Below are positions 27,087-36,517 of a DNA stretch of 60,534 nucleotides, in pieces (within the stretch, counting starts at the first letter, position 1; each line of letters opens with the position of its first letter). The notes under the pieces are model-generated. The model was not told the DNA's origin. It made no database searches and saw only the letters and a list, made by a program, of their open reading frames with translations. This DNA comes from Nostoc desertorum CM1-VF14 (GTDB lineage Bacteria > Cyanobacteriota > Cyanobacteriia > Cyanobacteriales > Nostocaceae). The stretch is from assembly GCA_019359245.1 (NCBI GenBank), contig JAHHHR010000047.1:1-60534 (forward strand), given 5' to 3'. The position numbers were made by a program, and so were the translations under genes.

Positions 27087-28772
27087 TCATGGTAAAGTTT
27101 CATGACAAGTTTTGGCACGAGTAAAAAATAAATGCATCTGCCATACTAGCCAAGATCCAACTCGCCAAGCTGTCATTGACAGGGGGGCTGTAGATGAATG
27201 TGGGGATATGTCTAATATATTTTGGTCATAATGTAACCATTTAACTGGTAAATGTCCCATCGGTGTCGTCGGGGATAATTTAAAAGTTAGTTGGTCGTAA
27301 TTTAACCAGTTTCCCTCTTTTCGCCAACCCAGGCGATCGCCAAGTTTTTTTTCTGTTTCATAATCTATTTGACCGCCTATTTCGTTCCAAATACTTTGCT
27401 GAACACTAAAGCCAAAGTAACCATGACTGTATTGTTGCCAAAGTTGATCAATTTTATGAAAAGCTTCACATGAAAAGTTAAGAATATCTTCTTTATAAAC
27501 TTCATTCCAATCGTTCTTGCCCATGACTTGTAGCATTAATTTAGCTGTTTCAATATCAGCTTCTTGCCACTTACACTGTGTAAGAAGGTTTTGCAATTTC
27601 CTGTAATCAATATTGCAATTACTTTTAAATTCTGTGACCAACTCAATATCAATATTAGGTTGTTCCGCCAATTCTGTCTTCTCTATAAAAAGTTGAGAAT
27701 AATCAGAAACAATATCTGTTTCTTCTATCCCTAGTACTTTCTTTTGAGCAACCAGTTGAGTAGACATATAATTAGATATTAGGTAAATCGCTTGATTTAA
27801 AGTTATATTATCTTTACTTAAATCGAAGTCCTGAACCTGTAAATCTAAGAATTTTGACTGAAAGAAAGCATCTTGCAGTCTATCTTTTTTATCATAACTT
27901 GCCACTAATAAATTGAGTATGTCATGAGATATCGTACTAGTATCTTGTATAGTTAATAAATTACCTTGAGAGTTTAGAGTATTACTTGCTAAATTTTGAA
28001 TTTCTCCTACAATTGCGTAAAAATCTGCATCTACTTTTACTACATCATCTATTAAAGATTGAAACGGACTAAAGTAATCTTGTAGAGACTTTTCTAGATT
28101 AATTGCTGTTTCAGCTATTTTTGCGATTTCTTGACGAATTTTTGTAGCTCTGATTTGGTATTCATAAATTTCTTGATACACCTCTATATCTTTAAGTATT
28201 TTCTGAATAGCTTGCTTTTGATTTTTGGTATCTTCCGCTAAATTTTTAATTCCTTCACTTAGTAGCTTTACTTTTTCTAAAATTAAAAAATTAGTATTGC
28301 TTAATAACAAAATAGATTTTAAATTTTCTTCTTCTTCGTATTTTAACTTGTCAATTATTTGAGTATTTGTATAATTTTTTATCTCTAGCTTATTTCTTTC
28401 TTCATTGACTTTTTTAATTTCATAATATTTTTGTTTAAATAGGTTTTTCCAGTCATCTATAAACTTTAATAAAAAATTTTGATAACTATTCTTATAATTT
28501 TCTAAAAAATCAAGAAGTTGAATATAATCTGTAATTAATAATTTAACCTCTACTAAAGTTTCTCCTTGACTAATTCCTTTTTTCCATTTGATTATTCCCC
28601 AAAAATAAGAATAATATTTAGTACCTTCTTTAATTAAGCTTTGGCATTTTCTAATTTTACTTTGAACTTTTTTTAGTTTGGGATTTTTTAAAGTAGGAAA
28701 TTTGTAATGTGTTCCATAAATCGTAATAGATTCATAAGTAACTAACTGTTTTTGCTTTCTAGTTAGCATCAC
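27087..28772 (-). CDS. Coiled-coil protein with C-terminal GUN4 domain
   Basis: The protein has 561 residues. Residues 30-380 are long charged helices predicted as coiled coil. Residues 388-515 match the GUN4 fold: L-L-T-Q-C-K-W-Q-E-A-D-I-E-T-A, I-D-Q-L-W-Q-Q-Y-S-x-G-x-F-G-F-S-V-Q, G-D-R-L-G-W-R and G-H-L-P. GUN4 binds porphyrins and bilins and activates Mg-chelatase; cyanobacteria also have GUN4 domains fused to kinases and other signalling modules. Here it is fused to a coiled coil. The last 40 residues have hydrophobic, Trp-rich character. A tetrapyrrole-sensing role is inference. Confidence 0.8.
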   Translation of the reverse strand: MMLTRKQKQLVTYESITIYGTHYKFPTLKNPKLKKVQSKIRKCQSLIKEGTKYYSYFWGIIKWKKGISQGETLVEVKLLITDYIQLLDFLENYKNSYQNFLLKFIDDWKNLFKQKYYEIKKVNEERNKLEIKNYTNTQIIDKLKYEEEENLKSILLLSNTNFLILEKVKLLSEGIKNLAEDTKNQKQAIQKILKDIEVYQEIYEYQIRATKIRQEIAKIAETAINLEKSLQDYFSPFQSLIDDVVKVDADFYAIVGEIQNLASNTLNSQGNLLTIQDTSTISHDILNLLVASYDKKDRLQDAFFQSKFLDLQVQDFDLSKDNITLNQAIYLISNYMSTQLVAQKKVLGIEETDIVSDYSQLFIEKTELAEQPNIDIELVTEFKSNCNIDYRKLQNLLTQCKWQEADIETAKLMLQVMGKNDWNEVYKEDILNFSCEAFHKIDQLWQQYSHGYFGFSVQQSIWNEIGGQIDYETEKKLGDRLGWRKEGNWLNYDQLTFKLSPTTPMGHLPVKWLHYDQNILDISPHSSTAPLSMTAWRVGSWLVWQMHLFFTRAKTCHETLP

Positions 28773-28903
28773 TTGTTTTTAAATATACAAATAGTTACTA
28801 AACTCTTATTCATTTCAACACCTGAAGATTTTTGTGTTTACATTAAGTTAAGATATTGTTTTTAAACCAGACAAAATTACTTTACCGTAGCTGTTTTGCA
28901 TAA

Positions 28904-29146
28904 TTACCATACCAGCATTTTATCTCGTGATTCTATAAGCTGTATGCCCATTTTTTCTAGGACTCGCTTTGAACTTAATATTATCGCGATCGCATCCAGT
29001 AGTCACGATTTGCACATTAGATTGAGATAACGCCCAATCTACCACAGCTTTCGTACCTTCAGACGGGTATTCCTGTTGTCGATATAATAGCCAATTTCAA
29101 GGGAACCGCTATGTAAACCCGTGCTATCTGAGATGACTTTAACCAT
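28904..29146 (-). pseudogene. GNAT acetyltransferase remnant (possible mdnD relic)
   Basis: The minus strand encodes, in three successive frames, pieces of a GNAT acetyltransferase: S-L-E-I-G-Y-Y-I-D, then E-G-T-K-A-V-V-D-W-A-L-S-Q (cofactor-binding helix region) and C-D-R-D-N, then S-K-R-V-L-E-K-M-G-I-Q-L-I-E-S, ending L-V-W-stop at 28904. Two frameshifts and loss of the first half make it non-functional. It starts 6 bases past the stop of the microviridin-side ABC transporter. Canonical microviridin clusters encode a GNAT N-acetyltransferase (MdnD/MvdB), so this may be its relic. That identity is inference. Confidence 0.7.
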
Positions 29147-29152
29147 ATAGGC

Positions 29153-31171
29153 TTAATCTATTACCCATTTCAATACCCCCGGGTTTTTGTTATAGCGGTA
29201 GGTTACACCATTTTTAGTAGTCACAGACTTTTCTTGACTAGCCTTGCTTCTGATCGTAGTAATAGAATAGTCTGTTAATGTCTGAAGCTCTTTATGAGAA
29301 AGTCCTATAATTGTGGCGCTCGCTGCTGATTCTGGTTTCATTTTGAGTTCATTTTTCGGGTAAATATCTATCGTAATTTGCTCCTTTTTTGATGGTTTAA
29401 CAGCAATTCCTTTTTGCAATTGATAATCTGGCATAGAAACAAGTTGCCAATTAGATTCTTGTGAAAGTTCTAACACCCATTGATGATAATTAAATAAGCT
29501 TTCTCTATGACCAACGCTGATAAAAGTTGTTTTCGTTGATTGTAACTGTTGATATAAATTACCTTCGTTATTTAAATCTAAAGCACTCGTTGCTTCATCT
29601 AAGATAGTGAAACTAGGATGTGTAATTAATAGCCGTGCAAAAGCGAGGCGTTGTTGTTCTCCTAAAGACAATATATTTTCCCAAGGAACTTCTGTATCAA
29701 AGCCATCTACGCGGGTAAGTAAGTGTTGCAGGTTAACTTGTTGCAAAATGTGTTCAAGTTCGCGATCGCTCATTTTCCTATCTGTGTGAGGATAGAGCAA
29801 CTGTTGGCGCAAAGTCCCTAAAATGATATAAGGACGTTGGGGTAAGAATAATACTTCTTTTAGAGGAGGACGCACTAGACGACCAGTTCCCGCATTCCAC
29901 AAACCAGCGATCGCTCTCAATAAAGAACTTTTACCCCTACCACTTGGCCCAACAATCAATAACCCTTCGCCTGGCCCAACAGTAAATGACAAATTTTCAA
30001 CAATCACCTGTTCATAATTTGGTGTTTGTAAAGTTACATTCTCAAAAGCTAAACGTTCTTCTTCTAGAATTTGAATAGTACTGACATTCTCGGGTTGTTT
30101 ACTAGCAGCCTGTAGCGCATCTGAAAATTCTGCTAAACGCTTTACATAACTAGAAAATCGCCCGGAATTCCCAAACTCAGATATTAGTTCTCCTAGAGCA
30201 TTAGAAAACATAAAGCAAGCAAAACTAGCTTGGTTAATTTGTCCATAATCAATTTGATCTTGAAGAAATAAAGGTGTAAGAATGAACATCGAGAATACGC
30301 TAATAGCAGACTGATATGCTCTGCCAAAAGCGTCTTGTCCCCTCTCTAAATTCAGCCTGCGTTCAGCAGTTTTTAAAACATTATTAAATCGGCGCTGAAT
30401 TATATTAAATTCTTCATTTTCTCCCTGAAAAAAAGCGATTGATTCGGCGTGATTACGAACATGAGTTAAGCAATAAGCAAAATCTGCTTTGAATGCAAGT
30501 TCTTCTTGGTTAACTTTATTTATTGTTTGATTCAAGTAAACAGCTATTAAATTACCTATAATTGTATAAATAATTAAATATATTGCGATTTGTGAAGAAA
30601 CTATCCAGAGAATTATCAAAGAACTTACCATTTCTAAAGATTTTTCTAGTAAAGAAGATGAGAATCTCAAGCCAATACTAGTAATGGGTTCTATCTCTTG
30701 GGATAAGCGTTGATCTGGATTATCTATATCAGATTGAAAATTAATTTTATAGTAAGCTTGATTGCTTAAATATTTTTCTAAAACATGAAAATTTAGCCAT
30801 TTATACCAGTCAAGAATTATTTTTTTTCTAACATACCTCAAAAGAGTTACTAACAAGACCATCCCGACAATAATGAAACTGGACAGCCATAAAGTACTAT
30901 TGTATTTATCAAGGCTTCTCTGTTCAATAACGATATCAATTACATAGCGATTCCAATAACTATTGGCAGCATTTGCGCCGACGATTACGACTATTAATAA
31001 TATTAATAAAATGAGCATTCCCCATGAGCAAATCACATCTGAAAAGACTCTTCCTTCTGTTTTTGTTGGATACCAATAAGGCCCGGCAACTACTTTCACA
31101 TCCTGCCAAAATTGAATCAAGGCTGAAAAAGGATTTGTTGTATTTTGCTCACGCACAGATGGAGTTTGCAT
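29153..31171 (-). CDS. ABC exporter (fused TMD-NBD), probable microviridin exporter
   Basis: The protein has 672 residues. An N-terminal membrane domain (about 45-330, four to six helices) of the ABC_membrane_2/SbmA-like type is followed by an NBD: Walker A GPSGRGKSS near 408, signature LSLGEQQR near 510, Walker B F-T-I-L-D-E-A-T-S-A-L-D. Transporters of this type belong to microviridin (MdnE/MvdA) and other cyanopeptide clusters. After the NBD there is an extra tail of about 90 residues ending in an HTH-like unit (S-H-K-E-L-Q-T-L-T-D-Y-S-I-T-T-I-R-S-K-A-S) and a small beta part. The paralogue at 38710-40701 has the same tail. A terminator at 31213-31252 suggests it has its own promoter. Confidence 0.85.
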   Translation of the reverse strand: MQTPSVREQNTTNPFSALIQFWQDVKVVAGPYWYPTKTEGRVFSDVICSWGMLILLILLIVVIVGANAANSYWNRYVIDIVIEQRSLDKYNSTLWLSSFIIVGMVLLVTLLRYVRKKIILDWYKWLNFHVLEKYLSNQAYYKINFQSDIDNPDQRLSQEIEPITSIGLRFSSSLLEKSLEMVSSLIILWIVSSQIAIYLIIYTIIGNLIAVYLNQTINKVNQEELAFKADFAYCLTHVRNHAESIAFFQGENEEFNIIQRRFNNVLKTAERRLNLERGQDAFGRAYQSAISVFSMFILTPLFLQDQIDYGQINQASFACFMFSNALGELISEFGNSGRFSSYVKRLAEFSDALQAASKQPENVSTIQILEEERLAFENVTLQTPNYEQVIVENLSFTVGPGEGLLIVGPSGRGKSSLLRAIAGLWNAGTGRLVRPPLKEVLFLPQRPYIILGTLRQQLLYPHTDRKMSDRELEHILQQVNLQHLLTRVDGFDTEVPWENILSLGEQQRLAFARLLITHPSFTILDEATSALDLNNEGNLYQQLQSTKTTFISVGHRESLFNYHQWVLELSQESNWQLVSMPDYQLQKGIAVKPSKKEQITIDIYPKNELKMKPESAASATIIGLSHKELQTLTDYSITTIRSKASQEKSVTTKNGVTYRYNKNPGVLKWVID

Positions 31172-31212
31172 ATTCTAAAATGTAGCCGTTACTAATTACA
31201 TGATGAATTTTG

Positions 31213-31252
31213 AAATGACCTTTGAGACTTAAGTTAGACTCAAAGGTCATTT
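31213..31252. terminator. Strong intrinsic terminator hairpin
   Basis: AAATGACCTTTGAG pairs perfectly over 14 bp with its complement around a 12-base loop, with T-rich sequence on the plus-strand side. On the minus strand it separates the 134-residue protein gene from the ABC transporter. Confidence 0.7.
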
Positions 31253-31294
31253 TTCCTCTTAGAGAATGTCTGAAAATTGTATTCGAGATTTGTA

Positions 31295-31410
31295 GATCCC
31301 CCTCAATTGCCCTTTTTAAGGAGGACTTTAATTAAATTTCCTCCCTTTTTAAGCCAGCTACGCTGTCAGCGTTAAAGCAGGGTAGCGCCTGACATGGGCT
31401 AGGGGAGATC
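31295..31410. repeat. Nostoc-type dispersed palindromic repeat
   Basis: The ends GATCCCCCT and AGGGGAGATC are imperfect inverted repeats. The interior contains further complementary blocks (CCTTTTTAAGGAGG, TTTCCTCCCTTTTTAAG) and CCAGCTACGCTGTCAGCG. I know similar GATCCCCC-type nested repeats from Nostoc intergenic DNA. No coding capacity is visible. Confidence 0.5.
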
Positions 31411-31523
31411 AAATCGAATGCACTAGTACAGCAGGGCGTAAATAAAGCAACTATTTCAAATTGTTCAAAAGCTTAGAATATAAGCTTTTTGACTTTTGAA
31501 TGCGTGACTTTCGCCTTGCGGTA

Positions 31524-31928
31524 CTAGGTCAATGGTTCGTCATCAACAATTTCGACTGTTCTCGGAAAAGGGCCTTGGTCAGGCTCAGTAACGACTACTG
31601 GGCTAATATGATGTTTCAGTTTGAGTTTTAACTCATCTGAAATGGGCAATTCTTGAATTTCTTTGAGAAGAAATCTGACAGATTCAGTTTTGCTACGTTC
31701 TGTATAGACGAGCTTGAGAATGTTTTCAATTCCAAATCCCGCTATATATTCCCCTAGAACGGCTACCAGCCCAAGCAAGCCTAAACCTCCTAAGAGGCCA
31801 AAAGGCCCGCCAAGTGTTGAAAGCATAGCGACAACGGCAGCGACATTACCCCCTGATGCACCCGTTGCTATCACGAAAAGTATGCCAGGAAGGCCTAAAC
31901 CAGAAATTTTTTTGACGAGTTCATCCAT
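31524..31928 (-). CDS. Small glycine-zipper membrane protein
   Basis: The 134-residue protein has a hydrophobic, glycine-rich first half (L-P-G-I-L-F-V-I-A, G-G-P-F-G-L-L-G-G-L-G-L-L-G-L) predicted as two or three packed membrane helices. It then has a soluble tail beginning Y-T-E-R-S-K-T-E and ending acidic (E-I-V-D-D-E-P-L-T). I have seen similar glycine-rich proteins in cyanobacterial genomes without known function; some resemble holin-like or membrane-perturbing peptides. It lies between the lipase and the exporter in the microviridin region, but a terminator on each side argues that it is a separate unit. Confidence 0.65.
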   Translation of the reverse strand: MDELVKKISGLGLPGILFVIATGASGGNVAAVVAMLSTLGGPFGLLGGLGLLGLVAVLGEYIAGFGIENILKLVYTERSKTESVRFLLKEIQELPISDELKLKLKHHISPVVVTEPDQGPFPRTVEIVDDEPLT

Positions 31929-32008
31929 TGTACTTACCTACAATCCTTATAAAGTGAAAACATGACTAAGAGAGTCATTAGTAATTTCTTTTGTGAAGAA
32001 ATTAAAAA

Positions 32009-32048
32009 TCTTACATCTTGCACCAGTTAGTTGGTGCAAGATGTAAGA
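32009..32048 (-). terminator. Intrinsic terminator after the patatin gene
   Basis: A perfect 17-bp stem (TCTTACATCTTGCACCA and its complement) with a 6-base loop is followed on the minus strand by ATTTTTAATTT. It ends 9 bases past the patatin stop and probably ends the upstream transcript of the microviridin region. Confidence 0.85.
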
Positions 32049-32056
32049 AATCTGAT

Positions 32057-34336
32057 TTAGCCCAACAAAAGATTACACAGTTCATCGATTTGTTGACTTT
32101 TGTTAGATATTAGTCGATGGGCTATAGCTTGTAGCTGACGAGTATTTTGGAGTTTAGTATTATCTATTTCTTCTAATTCACTATCTAACAATGTTTGAAA
32201 GCGATAATAAAAACTTTTAGCTTCTTTATCAGTAGGTTCAAACAACTGCTCTAATTCTCCAGCAACCACTTCACTACTACCGTCAAACATAATATTTAAA
32301 AGCGGTCTTCCCCATTGTAAGAGTCCCCAATTTTTGACTTCTTTATAAGGGTAGACACTTGTCAGCGAACCTGTACCTAAAGAAACTACTAAAATATCTT
32401 CTGTATTCAGGACTTTTTGTGATTTTCGTTTACTACTAATTTGTGCTTCTAAAATAGCTAAATGGGCTGGATTATTAGCAAATACTCCACCATCGATTAA
32501 AGTATAAGCGATGCCGCTATTGTGGGGGTTTACAATCCGATGAGGAGCAAAATAAGTCGGAGTGGCACTAGTTGCTAATGCTGCATCTAGGAGCGAAAAA
32601 CCCGCACATAACTTCTGAAAATTCTTAGGTTCTATTTGCTGTTTTTCTATTTTGTTTGTAAAAAATATCGGAATTCGCTGCTCAATATCGTAACTCGTTA
32701 CAAAAACTTCTTTAAGATTATTGTCTAGAGGGGCGTTACCAAAATATTGTCTTAAAATTTCTTCTTTGCCTTCGGAAGGATATTTTGGCTGGAGAAATAT
32801 ATCCTCTAATGGGCCAAGTAGTCTTTCAAACAACGGCTCATAAAATATTTCTACCCCATACTCAATAAATAACTGTAGGAGATCCTCAGCAGTGTATTGG
32901 GCTACTGGCAAGTTATCAGATACATTGGAACTTAATCGGGGTTTAGTTAGTCCAAGTGCTAAAATTCCGCCACTGGAAGTGCCAGTAATTAAATCAAACA
33001 AACTGAATATAGGTTTTTGTGTCCGCCTTTCAATTTCTGCTAGGAGTAATGCAGGAATAATGCCCCGAATACCGCCTCCATCAATGGAAAGTATTTTATA
33101 TTTGGGACGGGCTTTTGTATTCATGGTTTCTGGCGATTCATCCTGAGTTAATATTTGTGCTTGTTGGATATTGACGGGATCTTCAGTTTGGTCTGTTTTG
33201 GTTCCCTCGTCCTGTGAACTGAGAGCGATCGCAGTTGGAATAATCTCGGATTCTTCGCTGTTTGTTTCTGTCTGTTGAATTTCTTTTGGTTGGTTTTCGT
33301 CGTCGCTTACTAACGGCGAGTCCTCCTGAGTTAATATTTGTGCTTGTTGGATATTGACGGGATCTTCAATTTGGTCTGTTTTGGTTCCCTCGTCATGTGG
33401 CTTGAAACCGATCGCAGTTGGAATAATCTCGGATTCTTCGCTGTTTATTTCTGCCTGTTGAATTTCCTTTGGTTGATCTTCGTCGTCGCTTAGTAACGAT
33501 ACCGTTGCTGCTAATAAACTTGTGGTTAGTGGTGAGATATTTTCGTCAGGAATAACTGCTGTCTCAGTTTGGATCTCTTCTTTTATATCTTCTTGATTGG
33601 ATAATTCTGCTACAAATGGAACTGGATTTGATGATTGTGTTGCAAATGGAATTTCTGCTAAAGTCCAAATAGGATTACCACGAAAATTTCCTTGATAGGA
33701 CTTTCCAGTTTGGTTTTTGACAGTTGTACCTTGCCCATCGTCTAATTTCCAGTAAGCCACTAATCCTTCTTCATCCCCAACTATTAGCCCACAACGATGA
33801 GTCTGGATTTGTGCTTGAGTACAGGGAGAATTCCAAATGCTAATGTTTGCTAATTGTCCTTTGAAATAGACTTGTTTGTGTAACGTTGCTCCCAGAGTTA
33901 TAGAACTTGTAGCTTTGTTTAAAGATGAACCTCTGAGAGAATCGCTGTATTCACGATCGTCAAGGTATACGGCTAGTTGACCACTATTAAAAACAATAGC
34001 AAAAAAGTGCCATTCTCCTATAGTTAATTCTCCTTGCCCAAAGGTTTTAATACCCTTGCTAACAGTTTCATCAATGTAGACATCTAGGCTTCCTGTTTCA
34101 CTGATGCCGAATTCAAAATTATCGCTGAATCTCTCTGAAGAACGGGCAAAAAATACATTGCGCGTCCCGTAACTAGTGGCTTTATTTGTTAATTCATGTG
34201 GATTTACCCATCCTGAAACCGTAAAGGCTGAACTCCCTTGAGCGAAAACGCCGCCAATATCGTTTCTGCCAAAATCTATATAATCATTTACCCCATCAAA
34301 TGTTAAAACTGTTTGTGTATTTACTAGGTTTATCAC
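32057..34336 (-). CDS. LamG-domain patatin-like phospholipase
   Basis: The protein has 759 residues. Residues 8-235 are a LamG/concanavalin-type beta-sandwich (L-T-F-D-G-V-N-D-Y-I-D-F, then W-H-F-F-A-I-V-F-N, then I-S-I-W-N). Residues 240-405 are an acidic Gln/Glu/Ser-rich linker containing a 61-residue direct repeat. Residues 407-740 are a patatin domain with oxyanion loop DGGGIRG near 417, nucleophile elbow GTSSGG near 455 and the catalytic Asp in DGGVFANNPA near 613. All catalytic residues are present, so it should be an active acyl hydrolase. It lies 131 bases after mdnC on the same strand. A link to microviridin function is unproven; the LamG domain suggests sugar or surface binding. Confidence 0.88.
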   Translation of the reverse strand: MINLVNTQTVLTFDGVNDYIDFGRNDIGGVFAQGSSAFTVSGWVNPHELTNKATSYGTRNVFFARSSERFSDNFEFGISETGSLDVYIDETVSKGIKTFGQGELTIGEWHFFAIVFNSGQLAVYLDDREYSDSLRGSSLNKATSSITLGATLHKQVYFKGQLANISIWNSPCTQAQIQTHRCGLIVGDEEGLVAYWKLDDGQGTTVKNQTGKSYQGNFRGNPIWTLAEIPFATQSSNPVPFVAELSNQEDIKEEIQTETAVIPDENISPLTTSLLAATVSLLSDDEDQPKEIQQAEINSEESEIIPTAIGFKPHDEGTKTDQIEDPVNIQQAQILTQEDSPLVSDDENQPKEIQQTETNSEESEIIPTAIALSSQDEGTKTDQTEDPVNIQQAQILTQDESPETMNTKARPKYKILSIDGGGIRGIIPALLLAEIERRTQKPIFSLFDLITGTSSGGILALGLTKPRLSSNVSDNLPVAQYTAEDLLQLFIEYGVEIFYEPLFERLLGPLEDIFLQPKYPSEGKEEILRQYFGNAPLDNNLKEVFVTSYDIEQRIPIFFTNKIEKQQIEPKNFQKLCAGFSLLDAALATSATPTYFAPHRIVNPHNSGIAYTLIDGGVFANNPAHLAILEAQISSKRKSQKVLNTEDILVVSLGTGSLTSVYPYKEVKNWGLLQWGRPLLNIMFDGSSEVVAGELEQLFEPTDKEAKSFYYRFQTLLDSELEEIDNTKLQNTRQLQAIAHRLISNKSQQIDELCNLLLG
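33141..33506. repeat. 183-bp in-frame tandem repeat in the patatin linker
   Basis: Two adjacent copies of a 183-base unit (61 codons) begin at 33141 and 33324 with TCCTGAGTTAATATTTGTGC. They encode repeated acidic linker sequence (E-E-S-E-I-I-P-T-A-I, D-P-V-N-I-Q-Q-A-Q-I-L-T-Q). The copies differ at scattered positions. Confidence 0.85.
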
Positions 34337-34467
34337 AAGGCTTTAATCTCCAAATCTAAATAATTCATAATTTTCAATAAGTAATTTAATATTAATAAAC
34401 TTAATAGTGAAATCTCATTAACACCTTTCAAAATAGAAGACAAGAAAAATATACAAGGCTCAATTTC

Positions 34468-35445
34468 CTAATTTTTATTAGTCAGCAATACTTCTGCGAT
34501 CGCCTGCGAAATGGGGTAGTGTGGTGAATATATTTCCAGCCAAAAAAATTCCCCGACTGGGTTAACTTCGAGGAATACATGCTGACCATCGGGCGTGACA
34601 ATAATATCAATTGCTCCATAGTTTAAGCCAAAATAAGCCATCAGTTTGAGCAGTTTTTTCTCAATATCTTCTGGCAAGTCGTAGGGTTGCCAATTTTTAA
34701 CTAAGGCTTTCCCCTCTTTGCGCCAGTCATAAGTAGATCCTGACAAGCTTTGGGAATCTACTGCGGCAGTAAATACGCGGTGTCCGACAATAGTTGTCCG
34801 CAACTCCAGCGCCTTGGGCACATTTTCTTGAAATGTCATCGGACAAAAACGCAGTCCTTCCATATTCTCCAGATCATCATTTGTAACTGGAGTGGTAAAC
34901 ACAACGTTTTCTCGCCCCTGATCATCATAAATAGCAAAGGAAGAAAGCATTTTGGCAACTATACCTTGCTTACACTCTTGAGCAAATTGCTTAACTGTTT
35001 CTGGATTGTTTGAAGTCAGAGTACGTGGAGTTACAAGACCAAGTTCTCGTGCAACTTGCAATTGTAGTTGTTTATTATTAGCCCGATCCACATTGGACAT
35101 TTTATCAAAGTGAAATCCCTGAAGGCTGGCAATCATACCCCTGACTGTGGCGCGACATTCGTTAATTGACGCATCTCTGTATTGCTTGTCCATTGAGTCG
35201 GGAATTTTTTGCCCGTAGCGCATCCGCCGATACCAAACTGAGGAGACTTCACTTAAATCTAGCTTCTGTTCGCCATCAGTAATAATTACTCGTTCAGTAT
35301 CCCCGGAGTAAATATCTAGCTTGACTTCGGTGGGATATCTATCTGTGTCAAACCGAAATGCTTTTTCTCCTCTAGCCTCAATTTCGTTGATGACTAGAGG
35401 AATACTTTCGTTGTCTTTACTAAACGTGACTATTAATACGGTCAT
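34468..35445 (-). CDS. mdnC: Microviridin ATP-grasp ligase, ester (omega-lactone) forming
   Basis: The ATG at 35445 (M-T-V-L-I-V-T-F-S) is chosen because it matches the start of the family; the longer frame is upstream extension. The product has 325 residues, the family length. It has the N-terminal D-N-E-S-I-P-L-V segment, V-W-Y-R-R-M-R-Y-G, and ATP-grasp elements: a lysine in K-M-L-S-S-F-A-I-Y and metal ligands in E-V-N-P-V-G-E-F-F-W. The wording is very close to Microcystis MdnC, which closes the two ester rings of microviridin after binding the leader helix. It follows mdnB with 82 bases between the stop and this start, so the two are co-transcribed. Confidence 0.95.
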   Translation of the reverse strand: MTVLIVTFSKDNESIPLVINEIEARGEKAFRFDTDRYPTEVKLDIYSGDTERVIITDGEQKLDLSEVSSVWYRRMRYGQKIPDSMDKQYRDASINECRATVRGMIASLQGFHFDKMSNVDRANNKQLQLQVARELGLVTPRTLTSNNPETVKQFAQECKQGIVAKMLSSFAIYDDQGRENVVFTTPVTNDDLENMEGLRFCPMTFQENVPKALELRTTIVGHRVFTAAVDSQSLSGSTYDWRKEGKALVKNWQPYDLPEDIEKKLLKLMAYFGLNYGAIDIIVTPDGQHVFLEVNPVGEFFWLEIYSPHYPISQAIAEVLLTNKN

Positions 35446-35527
35446 AAAAAGTATGAAGTGTGAACTATGTAGACACCCTTTGGGTGGCTTGCCGCAGACT
35501 AATATCAAATATTAAATTTTTGCTCGT

Positions 35528-36517
35528 TCAATTCTTTTTTTGAAGTAGGGTGTCTGCGATCGCACTTGCAATAGGCAAGTCCAAATCTTTCTCCAGCATT
35601 CCCCACTCCCCCACAGGGTTGATTTCCAAAAAGACGTATTCGCCTGATGGTGTGACGATGAAATCTAAGGCTCCAAACAACAGCCCAAACCTTCCCATAA
35701 AGGCTTTGAGACGACTAACTACTTCATCAGGAAGCTGGTGGTGTTGCCATGCGCCAACCTCAACACCTGGTTTACGCCAATCAACTTTGGCTGCCGCATA
35801 TATATCTGCATTTAGCGCCCCCACAAATACATTACCATTCACATACACCACCCGTAATTCCTGTTGCTTCGGAATTTGCTCTTGAAAAACCATTGGGCAA
35901 TAGCGCAGTGACTCGGCATCTTGTAAGTCTTCTTCTTTGACGATGCTGGTGTACAGAAAAAACGAGGAGTTAGCTTCCATAGTGCGGGAAAGAGCAGTTA
36001 AGAGCTTGCTCACCATTTTGCCGTTGACTTGCCCAAAAAACTCTCGTGCTGCTTGGGCTTTGTTGGTAACAAGAGTTTGGGGAATAACAAAACCTACTTC
36101 AGACGCAATCCGCAGTTGACGCAGCTTGTTACTTGTATAATCTATCCGCTCTAAATTATCTACCCATGTAACTTCCTTCAGGCTGTCCCAAAAGGCATCT
36201 AAAGTTGCAAGTGATTCTCTAACGCAAGCTTCTCGGAACTTTGGCGCTAATTCTTGACTCAGTTTTGGTTCCCAAATACGGCGCATCCATACAGCTTGCA
36301 CCTGCTCTGTGCTAATAGAGTGGTTATTACATTCTATAGTGTGGTGGCTTTTAGACTTGTCAAAATGTGCTGTTAATTGCACTTCTAGAGGAAACTTATC
36401 AGTATCTAGACGAAATGGTTGCACCCCTTTTTTTGATAAGGCTTCTGCCACTCTATCTATTGTGAAGAAATCACCACTGTGGGTGATTAATAAAACAACA
36501 TCACCAGACAGGTGCAT
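35528..36517 (-). CDS. mdnB: Microviridin ATP-grasp ligase, amide (omega-lactam) forming
   Basis: The ATG at 36517 (M-H-L-S-G-D-V-V-L-L-I-T-H-S-G-D) gives 329 residues, the family length. Diagnostic segments are T-H-S-G-D-F-F-T-I-D-R-V-A-E-A, V-W-M-R-R-I-W, K-L-L-T-A-L-S-R-T and the metal-binding E-I-N-P-V-G-E-W-G-M. This matches MdnB/MvdC, which forms the Lys-to-acid amide ring after the ester rings are closed. It lies 295 bases downstream of mdnA on the same strand. That gap has no coding frame and no strong terminator, so readthrough from the mdnA promoter is likely. Confidence 0.95.
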   Translation of the reverse strand: MHLSGDVVLLITHSGDFFTIDRVAEALSKKGVQPFRLDTDKFPLEVQLTAHFDKSKSHHTIECNNHSISTEQVQAVWMRRIWEPKLSQELAPKFREACVRESLATLDAFWDSLKEVTWVDNLERIDYTSNKLRQLRIASEVGFVIPQTLVTNKAQAAREFFGQVNGKMVSKLLTALSRTMEANSSFFLYTSIVKEEDLQDAESLRYCPMVFQEQIPKQQELRVVYVNGNVFVGALNADIYAAAKVDWRKPGVEVGAWQHHQLPDEVVSRLKAFMGRFGLLFGALDFIVTPSGEYVFLEINPVGEWGMLEKDLDLPIASAIADTLLQKKN

